From the NCBI RefSeq assembly GCF_950295315.1, contig NC_080171.1, forward strand, positions 91,559,516 through 91,623,515: a stretch of 64,000 nucleotides of DNA. Reading direction: 5' to 3'. The position numbers and the translations under genes were made by a program. The notes under the pieces were generated by a model. It was given only the letters and a program-made list of their open reading frames with translations. It did not search any database and was not told the origin of the DNA. The number at the start of each line of letters is the position of its first letter. The stretch's first letter is position 1. The stretch is from Erinaceus europaeus. Its lineage: Eukaryota > Chordata > Mammalia > Eulipotyphla > Erinaceidae. Below, piece by piece: positions 26,674 to 40,100 of the stretch.

Positions 26674-29600
26674 TATACATATACATATACATATATATAT
26701 CCATTTTTCTCTATGGTTCTGCCTTCTCTTCCTTTCTAAGTCACACCTACAACTATAACTACTTCTGAATGTCCTTCCTTTACTCCTCTTCTCTGTCTGG
26801 GTCTTAATGAAATTGGGGTTGACAGAACTCTGGTCATCTTCCCCTAAAATTTCTCCCCTTCTCAAGAGTATGGACCAGAATTCTTTTGGGGGTACAGAAG
26901 GTGGAAGTTCTGGCTTCTGTGATTGCTTCTCCACTGGACATGGGTGTTGGCAGGTGGATCCATACCCCCAGTCTGTTTCTATCTTTCCCTAGTTGGGTAG
27001 GGCTCTGTTTTTTGTTGTTGTTGTTCGTTTGCTTTTTAACTTTTTATTTATAAAAAGGAAACATTGACTAAACCATAGGATAAGAGGGGTACAACTTTGC
27101 ACAGTTCCCACCACCAGAACTCCATATCCCATCCCCTCCCCTGATAGCTTTCCTATTCTTTAACCCTCTGGGAGTATGGACCCAAGGTCATTGTGGTATA
27201 CAGAAGTTTGAAGGTCTGGCTTCAGTTAAATGCTTCCCTGCTGAACATGGGCGCTGACAGGTCGATTCATACTCCCAAGCCACACTCTCCCTAGTGGGGA
27301 AGGGCTCTGGGGAAACAGAGCTCCAGGACACATTGGTGGGGCTGTCTGTCCAGGTCGGCATCATGCTAGCATCTGGAACTCTGTTTTTAAATTCATTTTC
27401 TTACCACTGTTTTAATCCTGACAGCAGGATGCAGCAGTTTAAGTAAATGCTGATTATACAAGCTTTTTATTTTCTTTTTTCTTTCTTTCTTTTTTTTTTC
27501 CCCCTCCTTCTCACTAGAGCACGGCTTAGGCCTGGCTTATGGTGCTACAAGGGCCTTAGCCTAGAACTCCATGTCTCAGGCATGGAAATCTCTCTGCATA
27601 ATCATTAGACTATCCCCCCCAACCAAAGCTTTCAATATGCACTCAGCCAGCCCCAAAGGTCATGTCTGAAAGTCCAGTTACAAAGGAGCAGGTTCATTCT
27701 GCTTTCCTCTACATCCTAATCTCTGAGTCTGACTCCCATGTATTTGCCGTTTCTTATCTTTTCTCCTGGCTCATTCCCACTAATTCATTCTCCACACACT
27801 TACTAGATGAGTCCATCCAAATTACAAATCTGATCCTGTCAATCTTCCATTTAATTCAGTGGTCCTACAGGTGCCCCACTACCTCCAGGTCTTCGTACTC
27901 CTTGGCTCTACATCCAAGGATCTATATAATTCAACTTCTCTGCAGGTTAGAACCACCCTTTACTGCAGCCTTTAATCACATCTGTTCGCCCTCCTGTATC
28001 TTAATCTCCAGTACAAAGCCGTCCACTTGTTTACCTGTTAGTCTTTAACTGCCTTCAGAACCAGTTCAAAAGTTAGACTCTCAGGAGCCTTCTCTGACAG
28101 TGCAAATCACTACCTTCCTCCATGACTTCATGGTACTTTGCTCACATTTCTGTTAAGAAATTCTCTCTTTGCCTGCTACAGGGGCTTGCACAAAGTGTGT
28201 AGTGCTCCTAAATATATGAATGGATACATCTTTTTTGCCAGGGCAAAAACTGAGGCCACTGAAGAGTTTGGGTTTTTGTTACTGCCTTTTTTTTTTTTTT
28301 CTTAATCCAAAAGCAAAACAGCAGCTGGTGAGTAATAAACTTTAGTCAACTAAAGAACCTATTGCAATAGTTAACTGAACAAACCAATAAGGCATGCAAG
28401 GACAGTGGATTTATGTTCTGTCTTTGCATTCATCTAGCATCAAGGCAGATCAGCTACTATCAGATTTCCCCAGACACTAGACAAGCCGTGGCCCCCAAGA
28501 TCTGGTACAAAACACTGATATAAGATGAACATGGTCAAATTCTTAGAATATAACCAGAAGTTGTAGTGGCACTTAAATGCAACACATATGCAAAAAGAAA
28601 GAAATCATGACCAAATCATCCTACCAAAAATAGATATTGATGTACTATAGAAAAGTTATTAAGGGGAGACGGGCAGTAGCACAGCAGATTAAGCGCACAT
28701 GTCGCAAAGCGCAAAGACCCCAGTTCGAGCTCTTGGCACCCCACCTGCAGGGGGGTCGCTTCAAAAACGGTGAAGCAGGTCTGCAGGTATCTATCTTTCT
28801 CTCCCCTTCTCTGTCTTCCCCTCCTCTCTCCATTTCTCTCTGTCCTATCCAACAACAATAATAACTACAACAGCAATAAAACAAAGCCAACAAAAGAGAA
28901 TAAATAAATTAATTTTTTTTAATTTTTTTTTAAAAAGTCATTAAGGTGGTCTGGGAGGTGACACAGTAAATAAAGCATTGGACTCTCAAGCATGAGGTCC
29001 CAAGTTCAATTCCCAGCAGTATATATACCAGAGCAATATCTAGTTCTTTCCCCCCCTCCTCCTTTCTCATTAATAAATAAATAAAAAGAAAAAAAAAAGA
29101 GGGGGCCGGGCGGTAGCGCAGTGGGTTAAGCACAGGTAGCACAAAGCCCAAGGACTGGCATAAGGATCAGGCCTCTGGCTCCCCACCTGCAAGGGGGTCA
29201 CTTCACAAGCGATAAAGCAGGTCTGCAGGTGTGTCTATCTTCCCCTCCTCTCTCCATTTCTCTCTGTCCTATCCAACAACAATGACAATAATAACAACAA
29301 TACTAATAACAATGATGAACAACAAGGGCAACAAAAGGGAAAAAAAACAGCCTGCAGGAGTAGTGGATTTGTAGTGAAGGCACCAAGCCCCAGCAATAAC
29401 CCTGGAGGCAAAAAAGAGAGAGAGAGAGAAAGACAAAAGAAAAGAAAAGTCACTAGGCAGGGGAGATAGCATATGGCTATGCAGAGAGATATGTCTAAGT
29501 CTCCAAAATCTCAAGTTCAATCCCCTGCACCACTGTAAGTCAGAGCCGAGCAGTGCTCTGGTAAAACGAAAATTAGAATTTTAAAGTATATAAGTATATG

Positions 29601-31081
29601 AATAGGCATTCTCTTATCAGTGCTAGCATTAAAATGCCAACTCCTGGCATCCTTGTCAAAAGCAGCCACCATAGCACTAACCTCTGGTACCTGTGGATCG
29701 GAACTCTTTGCTCTGATGCCTGCCTGCCTTGAGTTCCTATGCCATTAATTCAAAGAACCCAAGTGTCAAGGATCACTAAGACCCAGATCAGACCCTACCC
29801 TGACTGCACTAAAGTTATATGACCTTCATCTGATTCTCAACATACTGAATACCTGAATTTAAATATACCAGAAAATTTTTTAAATTTTTTTCTATTTATT
29901 TATTTTTTTCCTTTTTGTTGCCCTTTTTTATTGTTGTGGTAATTGATGTCGTTGTTGTTAGGACAGAGAGAAATGGAGAAAGGAGGGGAAGACAGAGAGG
30001 GCAAGAGAAAGATAAGACACCTGCAGACCTGCTTCACCGCCTGTGAAGCGACTCCCCTACAGGTGGGAAACCCGGGGCTTGAACCAGGGTCCTTACGCTG
30101 GTCCTTGTACTTTGCACCATGTGTGCTTAACCCACTGATCTACCACCCAACTCCCAACAGAAATTTTTTTAAATAAGCTACATTTTGCCACCAAACTTAG
30201 GAAGAATTTTTTAAATGCTAGTATTCAATGTTCAAGCATGTTCTAAAAATAGTAGCTCTCATACAGGAAAAGCTGGTATCTTTCAGGAGCATAATTTCCA
30301 TATATTGGTAAAACAGAAGTATTCATCTTCTTTGACCCAGCAGTCATATCTCTATCTGTATGCCTACACATACTGACAGGTATGTGTAGCAAATCTAAGC
30401 ATTTATCATAAAAAAAAAAAAAAAAAATACAGTGGCCTGAATGTTCTACAGTAGGGGACTAGTTAAACGAATTGTACTATTTTTAAGTGCTAAAGTACTA
30501 TACTCACACACACACACACACAAAAAGAAAAAAAAAAGTAAAGAAAAATAACAAACATGTTTTAAAAAAATATTTATAACATAACACACCAAAGAGAGAA
30601 GGTAGAGTAAAATAACAGGGTATACTGATATCAACTTGACACTAATAATTAATGTCTCTGTGTGTGTATGAAAGAGCAAAAAAGAAAAGAAACATCAAGT
30701 AAGTTAAGATTAGTTGTTTCAGGAGCTGGGTGGTGGCTTGGCAGGTTAAGTGCACATGGCTCGAACTGAGATCTCAGTTCCAGCCCCCAGCTCCCCCCTG
30801 CAGGGGGTTTACTTCACATGCAGTGCAGCAGGTCTGCAGCTGTCTATCTTTCTCTCGCCTCTCTGTCTTCCCCTCCTCTCTCCTTTTCTCTGTCCTATCC
30901 AACAACAATGACAACAAGGACAACAAATGGGAAGAAAATAAAAAATAAAGTTTCTTAAAAAAGGGGGGGGGCCGGGGGAGACAGCATAATGGTTATGCAA
31001 ACAAACTCTCATGCTCATGCCTGAGGCTCCTAAGTCCCAGGTTCCCTGCACCACCATAAGCCAGAGCTGAGCAGTGCTCTG

Positions 31082-31124
<43 letters not shown>

Positions 31125-34100
31125 TGCACCCCTCTCAAAAATAAAATTAATTTTTAAAAAATGTACTTACTTAAAAAAAAAAGATTAGTTGTGTTGGTAT
31201 GCATGAGACCCCTTCTGTTTCATTGGTTTAATACCCCCTGCTTAACACTGTATTCTATTTACACAACCACTGTATTCTATTTACATAACCACTGCAGGGC
31301 ATTGGTTCAATCCCCACTGGTTCATGATATGTTTTTGATGCCTGTATAGGGATTGGTTTGATCCTATTCAAAGCGGTCTGTTGTATGCTTTACATTGGGT
31401 AGTTCTTCCCCGCCAAGAGAATTGCATCAGTCCTGTTAATTTCGAGGGCCCGCTTGGCCCCGCCCCAAGGAACCCCGAGAGGGTTCCTGAGTTCGAGAGT
31501 GCCAGAGTTGGAGGGTTCCTGAGTTCCTGAGTTCGAGAGTAAGGGAGAGGGTTCCGGAGTTCGAGAGTAAAAGAGAAAGAGAGCTTGTGCCGCCGCAAAG
31601 AGACAGCAGAGTTCTGTTTGGTGATTAGTTTGTCTTAGTTTATGAATCGTTGTTCCTGAATAAAGAAATACAGCTTCCCTGCCCAGCCGTTGTCTCCGCG
31701 TCTCTGTTACCCACCCGTGAAGCTAGACCCGCCCGGCAAGAGCCTTCCGAAAATTTAACAACAGCGGTCTATTTACATAAATCACTTTTACATTTACATA
31801 AAGCACCACACTCCCTCCAGGGCATTAGTGGTTCAGTGATAGAATTCTCACCTGCTCCGCCCCCTCTCCTTGTCATACCCTGATTTTCACCAGTCACTTT
31901 TCTCTCCACCCTCTCTGCGTCGCATCCTGTTCCCACCCTACTGGGCTGGTATATTTATAAGGACAAGATTGTAGTTTTTAGTTTAGCTTAGCTTGGTATA
32001 GATTGCGCTGCATGAATAAAGAGATACTGTGTACAACCCAGCCATGAGTCCCGGGTCATCTGTCTCCCGTCAATGAAGCTCAGCCCAACATAGTTGTTTC
32101 TAGGTGATAAAATGATGAATAATTTCTTTTTTTAGATTTCTCTAAGTTTCCTGCAATGAATGAAAACCACCCTTAAAGGCAGAAATAGCCAGGAGTTGGG
32201 CAGTAGTACAGCGGGTTAAGCGCACATGGCTCGAAGCACAAGGACCAGCATGAGGATCCAAGTTCGAGCCCCTGGCTCCCCACTTGCAGGAGAGTAGCTT
32301 CACAGGTGGTGAAACAGGTCTGCAGGTGTCTTTCTCTCCCCTCTCTGTCTCCTCCTCCTCTCTCCATTTCTCTCTGTCCTATCTAACAATGATATCAATA
32401 ACAACAATAATAATAACTACAACAACAATAAAAAACAACAAGGGCAACAAAAGGGAAAATAAATAAATAAATATTAAAACCAGAAACAGCCAAGGCCCAG
32501 GCCTATAGTACTTCCACTATCTTAGAGGAAATCACAGTACTCACATGAATGGAGGCATCTCCTTTGCTCTTCTCTCGATGGGCAACTTCTAGGTCCTTCT
32601 CTAGTCTCTGCCTCTCCTGCTGCAAATCACTCAGCTCCTGTGTGACCTTCTTAATGTTCCTTCGCAACTTGTGGTTCTCTGTACTCTTATTGAAGTTTTC
32701 TGATTGCAGCTCAGCCAGAAGAGCTGTCTTTTCTAATAGAGCAGCTTCTGGATCTTCAGACCCCTAGAAGAGAAGAGAGAAAGGAGAGGATGAATCACTT
32801 ACAGCTTAATAAACAAACCAAGAAACCCATGATCCGTTTTCACCTTGTGGGTGATTGTGGAGGAAGAAAAAAAAAATAAGAGGGGGGCTAGATAGGGGCA
32901 CACCTGGTTGAGTGTGCATATTACAATGCACAAGGACCCAGTTCAAGGTCCTGGTCCCCCACCTGCAGGAAGAAAGTTTTGCGAGGGGTGAAGCAGGGCT
33001 GCAGGTATCTCTCTCTCTTCCTACCTCCCGCCCCCTCTCAATTTCTGGCTGTCTCTGTTAAATAAATAAAAATCATTAAAGAAAGAAAAATAGACTAACA
33101 GAAGGGACTGGGAGGGGAACATAGAGGACAATGGTGATCTGGTGCACAATGGCAAAGACAGACCCAAATTGGTGGTGGAAGAGAGATATAGATACAGATA
33201 TAGATATAGATACAGATATAGATACAGATACAGATACAGATATAGATACAGATATAGATACAGATATAGATACAGATATAGATAAATAGATTGATCCCCC
33301 AATAGAACACTACTCTGCAATCATAAAAGATGTAATTGGTTTATATGAAACAAAATGGATGGAACAGGAGCTGATTACACAAAGTGAAATAAGAGGTGAA
33401 AGACAAGTACCAGATGGTTTTGTTCGTATGTAGAATATAGATGATTAAAACAAATAAGCTTGCTATCATATGTAGAATATAGGTAATTAAAACAAATAAG
33501 CTTGCTAAAGACAAATAAAAGGTAACAAAACTGTCTCTTGGACTTTGTGACAAGTAGTTACAAGAGGAAGAAGAGGGCACAGAACTTTGATGGAGGGTGT
33601 GGTTACTCACCCATCTTATGTATGGATATGAAATGATACCTTTAAAATCTTAGTTTTGTAAAAAAAAAAAAAAAAAGTTAAATCACTAATAGAAAGTGGG
33701 GGAGTGGGAATGCCACAGAAAGAAAGAAAAAAAGAAAGGAGGGAAGGAGGAAAGGAGGGAGGAAGGAGAGAGGGAGGGAAAAAACCTGGCTAGAAACCAG
33801 GTAAGGCAAGGTATAAGGCAGCAGGTAAAAGCACAGACTTGATAGCTCTGGGGTCAGATCCTGGTTCTGTCACTATTCATTTTTATATCCTGACTATACA
33901 AGTTACTTGAATTTCTATAGCAATACAATAAGAATATTCCTAATGGCTACTTTGTGGAGTTCCTAAGATTCACAGAAATAGTCCTTTAAGAGCACTTAAC
34001 AGAGGGCTTGGCACAGAGTATATGTTCAATAAATGCCAGTTGTTATTACTGGCAATTACTGAATTTAAATCCTAGCTCTGCCATATAACAGCTGTTAAAA

Positions 34101-37100
34101 AAAAAAAAAAAAACTGTGTTACAGTGAAAAAGCTGCACACCCTTGCTGAATCTCAAAAAGAAACACAAACATAAAAGGGATGATAACTATCTTTCCTATA
34201 GAACTGTAAAGAATAAATGAGAAAATTAATACATCTTATACAGTGTAGTACTGACAAGAGAGTACATTTGACATGCTTGACTACAGGAATGGATGGTTAT
34301 CTTCATTATCATTGTGATATCATATTATTATTATCATCGTATCACTACAGAATCATCCAGAGCTGGCTGAGAATCTTCCTTAATTAGACTATATTAATTC
34401 CATTATTAAAAATCAGTCAGCAATTTCCATGGTTCCTTTCAGCTACAAAGTCCTGACCTGACCAGGAGGAAAGATCAAAAAGTAAGTCACTTCAACCAAA
34501 ACCCCTACCTGGGATTTTTGGGTCTGTACCCGCTGAGGGACTTCTTTGGCTTCAGCAATGGCAATATTGAGTTTTCCAATTTCAGTCTTAAGCTCTTCAA
34601 CCTAGGTGAAAATAATAAGGAATAACAATGAAGGATGTAACTGGATACTATGGTTGTCTTTCAGAAACTTAGACCTGCACAGGACAATATGGTAGCCACT
34701 AGTAGACTGTAGCTACTAGACATTTCAACTCTGGTTAGTCTGACTTGAGATATATTGTGCACACATATCTAGACTTTATAGGAAAGTCAGGTGACCTAGA
34801 AAATGGCAAAGTAGTAGAGCATAGGACTTGCAAACTTGAGGGTGTGATTCAGTCTTCAGTCACATATGCCACAGACAACAAGCACATACTGGTCTTCTCT
34901 CTACCTCTCTTTCTCTCTACCCATCCCTCTCATTAATAAATCTTTTCCCCAAAAGTTCTGTTTCTCAAATGTTAAGTGCCTCATTATTACTTTTGTTTTA
35001 CTGACTACATGTTGACATATTTGGCATACATGCATTATTAATTTCATTTCAAACTTGCTTCTTTTAATATAGCTACTAGAAAAGTTAAAATTACATATGT
35101 AGATCACATCACAGTGTTCTTGGATTCCGGTGAATTAAACATGCCAAAAGATTTTCACTTGACTAAGGGATCCTTTCCCCCAATTTCTACATTCATATCA
35201 GCTCTCTTATAAACTTTTTCCCTAAAGCTAAAATTTTAGGGTGGAACAGGCCAGTCACAGAAGCTAACAAAGAAAAATTTCACTTCAGGTCCATCAGACA
35301 TACCTCTTTTTCCTTTGACTTTAATGCCACAGTTAGACCCTGAATAGCTTTATCTCTCTTTAAACTATTTTTCTTTTCTGTAGCAATTTCTCTTTCCTTT
35401 TCTCTCAGGTCCTCCTGAAGTGCCTAAATTAGATTAGAAAAAGATTCACTAAGTTGATGCATTCCAACCAAAATGCACTGTAAATATATCTTTAAAAGCA
35501 CACTCAAATGCAGGCATTCTTATTTCTTTTTTTTTTTTTTAATTTATTTATTTTCCCACCACCCAATCTCCATATCCCACCCCCTCCCCCGAGGTATTCT
35601 TATTTCTGTCAACCTGTGATTAATGTTTCCAAGTAGAGCTGAACGTAAAGGCATCAGCTCTAAGTTACTGTGCTACTGCTCACGGCAACGGGGATGGGTG
35701 AAAGGAAGGAGATCAGTTCGGGGATGGGTGAAAGGAAGGAGATCAGTTAAAATGATGACAGTTATTCCTATGGGTAGGACTCCAGTGCCTCCTGGAATTT
35801 GAATACAGTCACATCAGACTTTGAAACTGTACCAGGTTATTTGGGGAAAATAATAGATCATTAATTTCATTCTTTAATGCTACAAGAGCTAGCAGAGAAT
35901 TTGGCTTGATGGAGACTGAACATAGACATTTATAGTCTGAGTCCACTTCCAAAGATAATCACTGCTGCCTCCCTCCCGGGAATCAAACAAGTAATGGACG
36001 TGAAAGCACTTGCTAAGCTGGCAGGCAAGGTACCCGATACTGACTGCTCTAAACTGGGGGCCATGGAGCAATGGCTTGGCTCTGGGATCAGGTTGATAGG
36101 TTTGGATCTTTATCATGTGGTTGTGGCTAAAAAAAAAAAAAATCACACCTCTAAGTCTCAGGTAGCACATCTGCAAAATAGGAGTGCCTGATTCAGAGTT
36201 ACTGTTTCAAAGTTATTAAGAAGCTGTGTCTGAAATGCATGAGGTTTAATCAGTCTACAAATAGCACTGAGTGCTACTTGAAAAACATTCATTGAATGAC
36301 AGCTGTGGTCATACACAACTATCAATCGCATCCAGATAAAGCAGGAAGGACAAACTGCAATGAATCTTTTCAAATGATGTCAACATACCTGGATCTTCTC
36401 TTCAGAGTGATTTCTCTCCTTCTGGTGCTCCATTTGTGCAACCTACAAAAAGGCATTGACCAGGGATCAGTGAGGACTCATAATGCAATAGCCTTGCCAG
36501 TTAGGTTTTTGCTCTCTCCTGTATCTGACCCTACCACCGTTGCAAAAACCTAACTGGTAAAGCTAAAAAACTGACTGCAGTGGTAGGGGAAAAGAAGACC
36601 CTACTCTATAAAGAAAGCAACTCTTCTTCTCACAAGCATTCAGAATGCCCCTGAGTATGTATATACCACATACAACAGCATCATTTGGCTCAACAAGAAT
36701 TGAAAGGTTTCATCTCAGTCTACTTGCACTTCTGGTGTCACCTACTCTCTTCAAAAATCATTTATATGGATGCTTCCTAACAGGAAGTTTTAGGATTTGG
36801 GTACCAGGGTAGGGGTAGATAGCATAATGGTTAGGCAAAGAGACTCTCATGCCTGAGGCTCTTAAGTCCCAGGTTCAATCCCCCGCACCACCATAAGCCA
36901 GAGCTAAGCAGTGCTCTGGTAAACAAAAAAAAGGATTTGGGCACCAGCAAAACTCCTCTTAAAACCCAGGAAAATGGGGGTCAGGTGGTAGCACAGTGGG
37001 TTATTAAGCGCATGTGGTGCAAAGTAAAAGGACCAGCGAAAGGATCCCAGTTTGAGCCCCTGGTTCCCCACCTGCAGGGGAGTCGCTTCATAAGCAGTGA

Positions 37101-40100
37101 AGCAGGTCTGCAGGTGTCTATCTTTCTCTCCTCCTCTCTGTCTTCCCCTCCTCTCCCCATTTCTCTCTGTCCTATACAATGACAACATCAATTACTACAA
37201 CAACAATGAAAAATAATAGGGGCAACAAAAGGGAAAATAAATATTAAAAAATATATATATAATTCCCCTGAGCCTGTTTCTAAATTCAACAAAGATACCA
37301 CATTTGCAGCAGCAAGGAGGACTAAGACATGCTGAACCCCTACACCAGACCCAATATAAATTAGTTCCTTTCTAACTTAGAGGTTTTAAATCAAAGATGG
37401 CCTTGAGCCTACCTCTAACCTCAAAGGCAAAGTGGGTATGCATCACAGTTTTATCCTAAGAAAATGCAAAGGAGGAAAATAAAGCCTCCAGGCACTAAAA
37501 AGTTAATGCATGGTATAACAAGAGACAAGCAGGTCTGGATTCGTTTCAACTGGTTCTTTATAAGAACATGAGGTGGGAAGGAAACAAAAAGAAAAACAGG
37601 GTCCCTGACAAAGGAGGCTTCTGCTAATTCCTCAGCTGACAGAGAGTGCATGTTTAGAAGCAGGCTCAGAGTGAACTGCGGGACCTGAATGTGTATTGCA
37701 TTTCACATGGATGAATCGGATCTGCTAATTAAAGCCCCCACTCCTATCCCATCGCCTCACCTCAGTTTCTCGATCCTTTTCTTCCCTCAGAGCAGCAGAA
37801 AGTCCTCGGAGCTCTCCAGATGACACACTCTCATCAGGAAATGCCACCTGAGATTTCTCCTCTTTAAGGCACTGAATTAAAGCTTCTTTGCTCTTCAAAG
37901 ACAGCTTCAACTCCTCAATCAGTCTGAAAAAGAACAAAATTTAAATATTAATTCTATGCTGTTCTCTTAGCTCAGTGGAGCAGGAGGAGGTAGGAAATAA
38001 GGCCAGACATCTTCAAAGTAGACAACTCCAATGACCAAACATAAACAAAATAGTTTTGTGCAGGCTAGAGCTTAAGAGCTGGCATAAGGACCCAGATTCA
38101 AAGCCCCTGGTCTGCAGGGGGAAAGCTTCACAAGTGGTGAAGCAGGGCTGCAGGTATCTCTCTGGCTCTCTGCGTAGGTATCTCTCTGGCTCTCTGCCTC
38201 TCTACCTCCCCCTCTCCTCTCAATTTCTCTCTGTCTCTATCTAATAATAAATAAATAAATATTTTTAAAAAGAAATTTTAAAAAAGAGAGAGACTAAAGG
38301 CCAGGATTCCATGAACTATCCCCTTGGAACCTGGCCCTAGTGGATTCAACAACAGTATGGAGTCACAGCAGTAAGTGACTAATCTTTCTGGTCAAGAAAT
38401 TCAGCACCAAAGTCTAAACCAGGGATGGAGGCCCTTTTTTCTGTGAAGGGCTATTTGGATATTGGTGGGCCGCACAAAATTATTGACTTAAGAATTAGCA
38501 CTTAGGGCGGGGGAGATACCATGATGGTTATGCAAAATGACTTGAAAGTCAGGATTCAAGTCACAGTTTCAGTGCTCTGATTTCTCTGTTTCTCTCCGTA
38601 TCTTTCCCTCTGTATCTCTCTCTCTCTCTCATTAAAGTAAAGCAAATAAAATATTAAAATGAAAAATAAATTAATCTTAAAAGAAAAAAAAGAACAACCA
38701 TTTAAAAAATATACTGACTTTCAAGATTAAAAGTTCAGGGCCAAGGTGAGGGAGATAGCATAATGGTTATGCAAAAAGACTTTCTTGCCTGAGGCTCAGG
38801 TTTAACCCCACACTGAGCAGTACTCTGGGAAAAAAAAAAAAAAAAGGAAAGGAGATACAGAGACAGCACAATAGTTATACAAAAAGATATTCATGCCTGA
38901 GGCTCCAAGGTCCCAGGTTAAATCTCCAGCAACACCATAAACCAGAGCTGAGCAGTGTTCTGGTATCCCTCTATGTGTCTATGTGTCTCTCTATCTCTCA
39001 CTCATTAAAAAATTTAGAAAAAACTCTCGCTCATTAAAAAAAAAATTTTTTTTAAATGGCCAAACTTCTCATCAAAAAGTGAGATGCCCCTAGTAACAGC
39101 TTCAGTTTCAACTCTCTCACAGGATGGTGTCACTTCCAGTTCTCTCTCAGAAGCAAAGCTGCTCTGTGCCCCTAGATCTTTGCTCACACTAGTCTCTCAA
39201 GCGTCCTCCAACTGTGGATTCCCACCTCTACTTGCCTCTCAAGGAAGCTTTGCCATCCTGCACCCTTGAAGCCCCCATCAGACAGAACTGATATATCTTT
39301 CTCCAGGCCACCAAATTTTTCCATATTAACTATTCTCTGACCATGGCCAACTTATTTAACCTCTCAGGGGGCGGGTGGTGGCACACCCAGTTAATCACAT
39401 AGTACTAAGTGCAAGGACCCCACACAAGGATCCAGGTTCGAGTCCCTGTCTCCCCACTTGAAGGGAACACTTCACAAGTGGTGAAACAGGTCTGAAGGTG
39501 TCTTATCTTTATTCCCCCTCCTCTCTTAAGCTCTCTCTGTCCTATCCAATAATTTTTTTAAAGATTGGAAAAGAAGGTTGCCAGGAGGAGTGGATTTATA
39601 ATGCTGGCACCAAGCCCCAGTGATAACCCTGGAGGCAATAAATAAATAAATAAATAACTCTCAAAATCTGCATTTCCTCAGTTATAAAGTGTAAGCAGCA
39701 TGCTTATGTGAGATAGGGATAAGTTATTTTGACATATTTCTAAGTAGAACTCAAGAAAATGACTTGCTTGAATTATTGTTTTAAACATGCAACAATTAAG
39801 ATTATGTCGGAGGGGCTCAGAAGAGCCGTTCTGTATAGTTAAGCCTTGAAAGTAATTTAGTGAGACAAAAAGAGCAAAAGTTTCCAAGTCTGGGAAAGTG
39901 CCCCCAGTTGCCAGGGTGAAGATGAGTAATGACCTTAAAGTAGTTAAAACACCCAGGAATGCTTTAGTAGTAGGGTCTGAATATTTATATCCTCCTTCAA
40001 GTTAGTATGTTGGAATCCTAACCCCTAGGGTATTGCTATTTGGAGATGGGGCCTGATTAGGTCATGGGTGTGGAACTCTTATGAATGGTAGTACTGTCTT

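Larger units (their letters stand above)
4649..32544 (-). other. CDK5RAP2: CDK5RAP2 giant intron (27.9 kb)
   Basis: Nearly half the window is this single intron between in-phase exons 32545-32763 and 4478-4648. I found no additional exon in it. Stretches over 300 bp with nothing I can assign include 6500-7260, 9900-10340, 15770-16860, 18360-19270, 24540-25930 and 28170-28640. The rest is the repeats listed separately. Confidence 0.88.
32764..34508 (-). other. CDK5RAP2: CDK5RAP2 intron (1.7 kb)
   Basis: It contains a SINE-B, an AGATAY microsatellite, an L1 3' end and a MIR, and ends in unassigned AT-rich sequence (34070-34508). Confidence 0.88.
34602..36388 (-). other. CDK5RAP2: Two short CDK5RAP2 introns
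   Basis: These are introns 34602-35303 (702 bp) and 35424-36388 (965 bp), separated by exon 35304-35423. They hold a decayed SINE (34798-34952), a tiny L1 3' fragment (35527-35595), a 29-bp tandem duplication near 35690-35748 and a MIR (36060-36300). Confidence 0.85.
36443..37760 (-). other. CDK5RAP2: CDK5RAP2 intron (1.3 kb)
   Basis: It contains a SINE-C and a SINE-A close together (36808-37262). The 500 bp next to the downstream exon carry no recognised repeat. Confidence 0.88.

Noticed and set aside
28665..28740. tRNA genes at the heads of the many SINEs
   Set aside because: Box A and box B are present, but the heads continue into SINE bodies and do not give full cloverleafs with CCA-ready ends.
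33021..33320. Open frame rich in Tyr-Leu repeats
   Set aside because: It is a translation of the AGATAY microsatellite within an L1 remnant.
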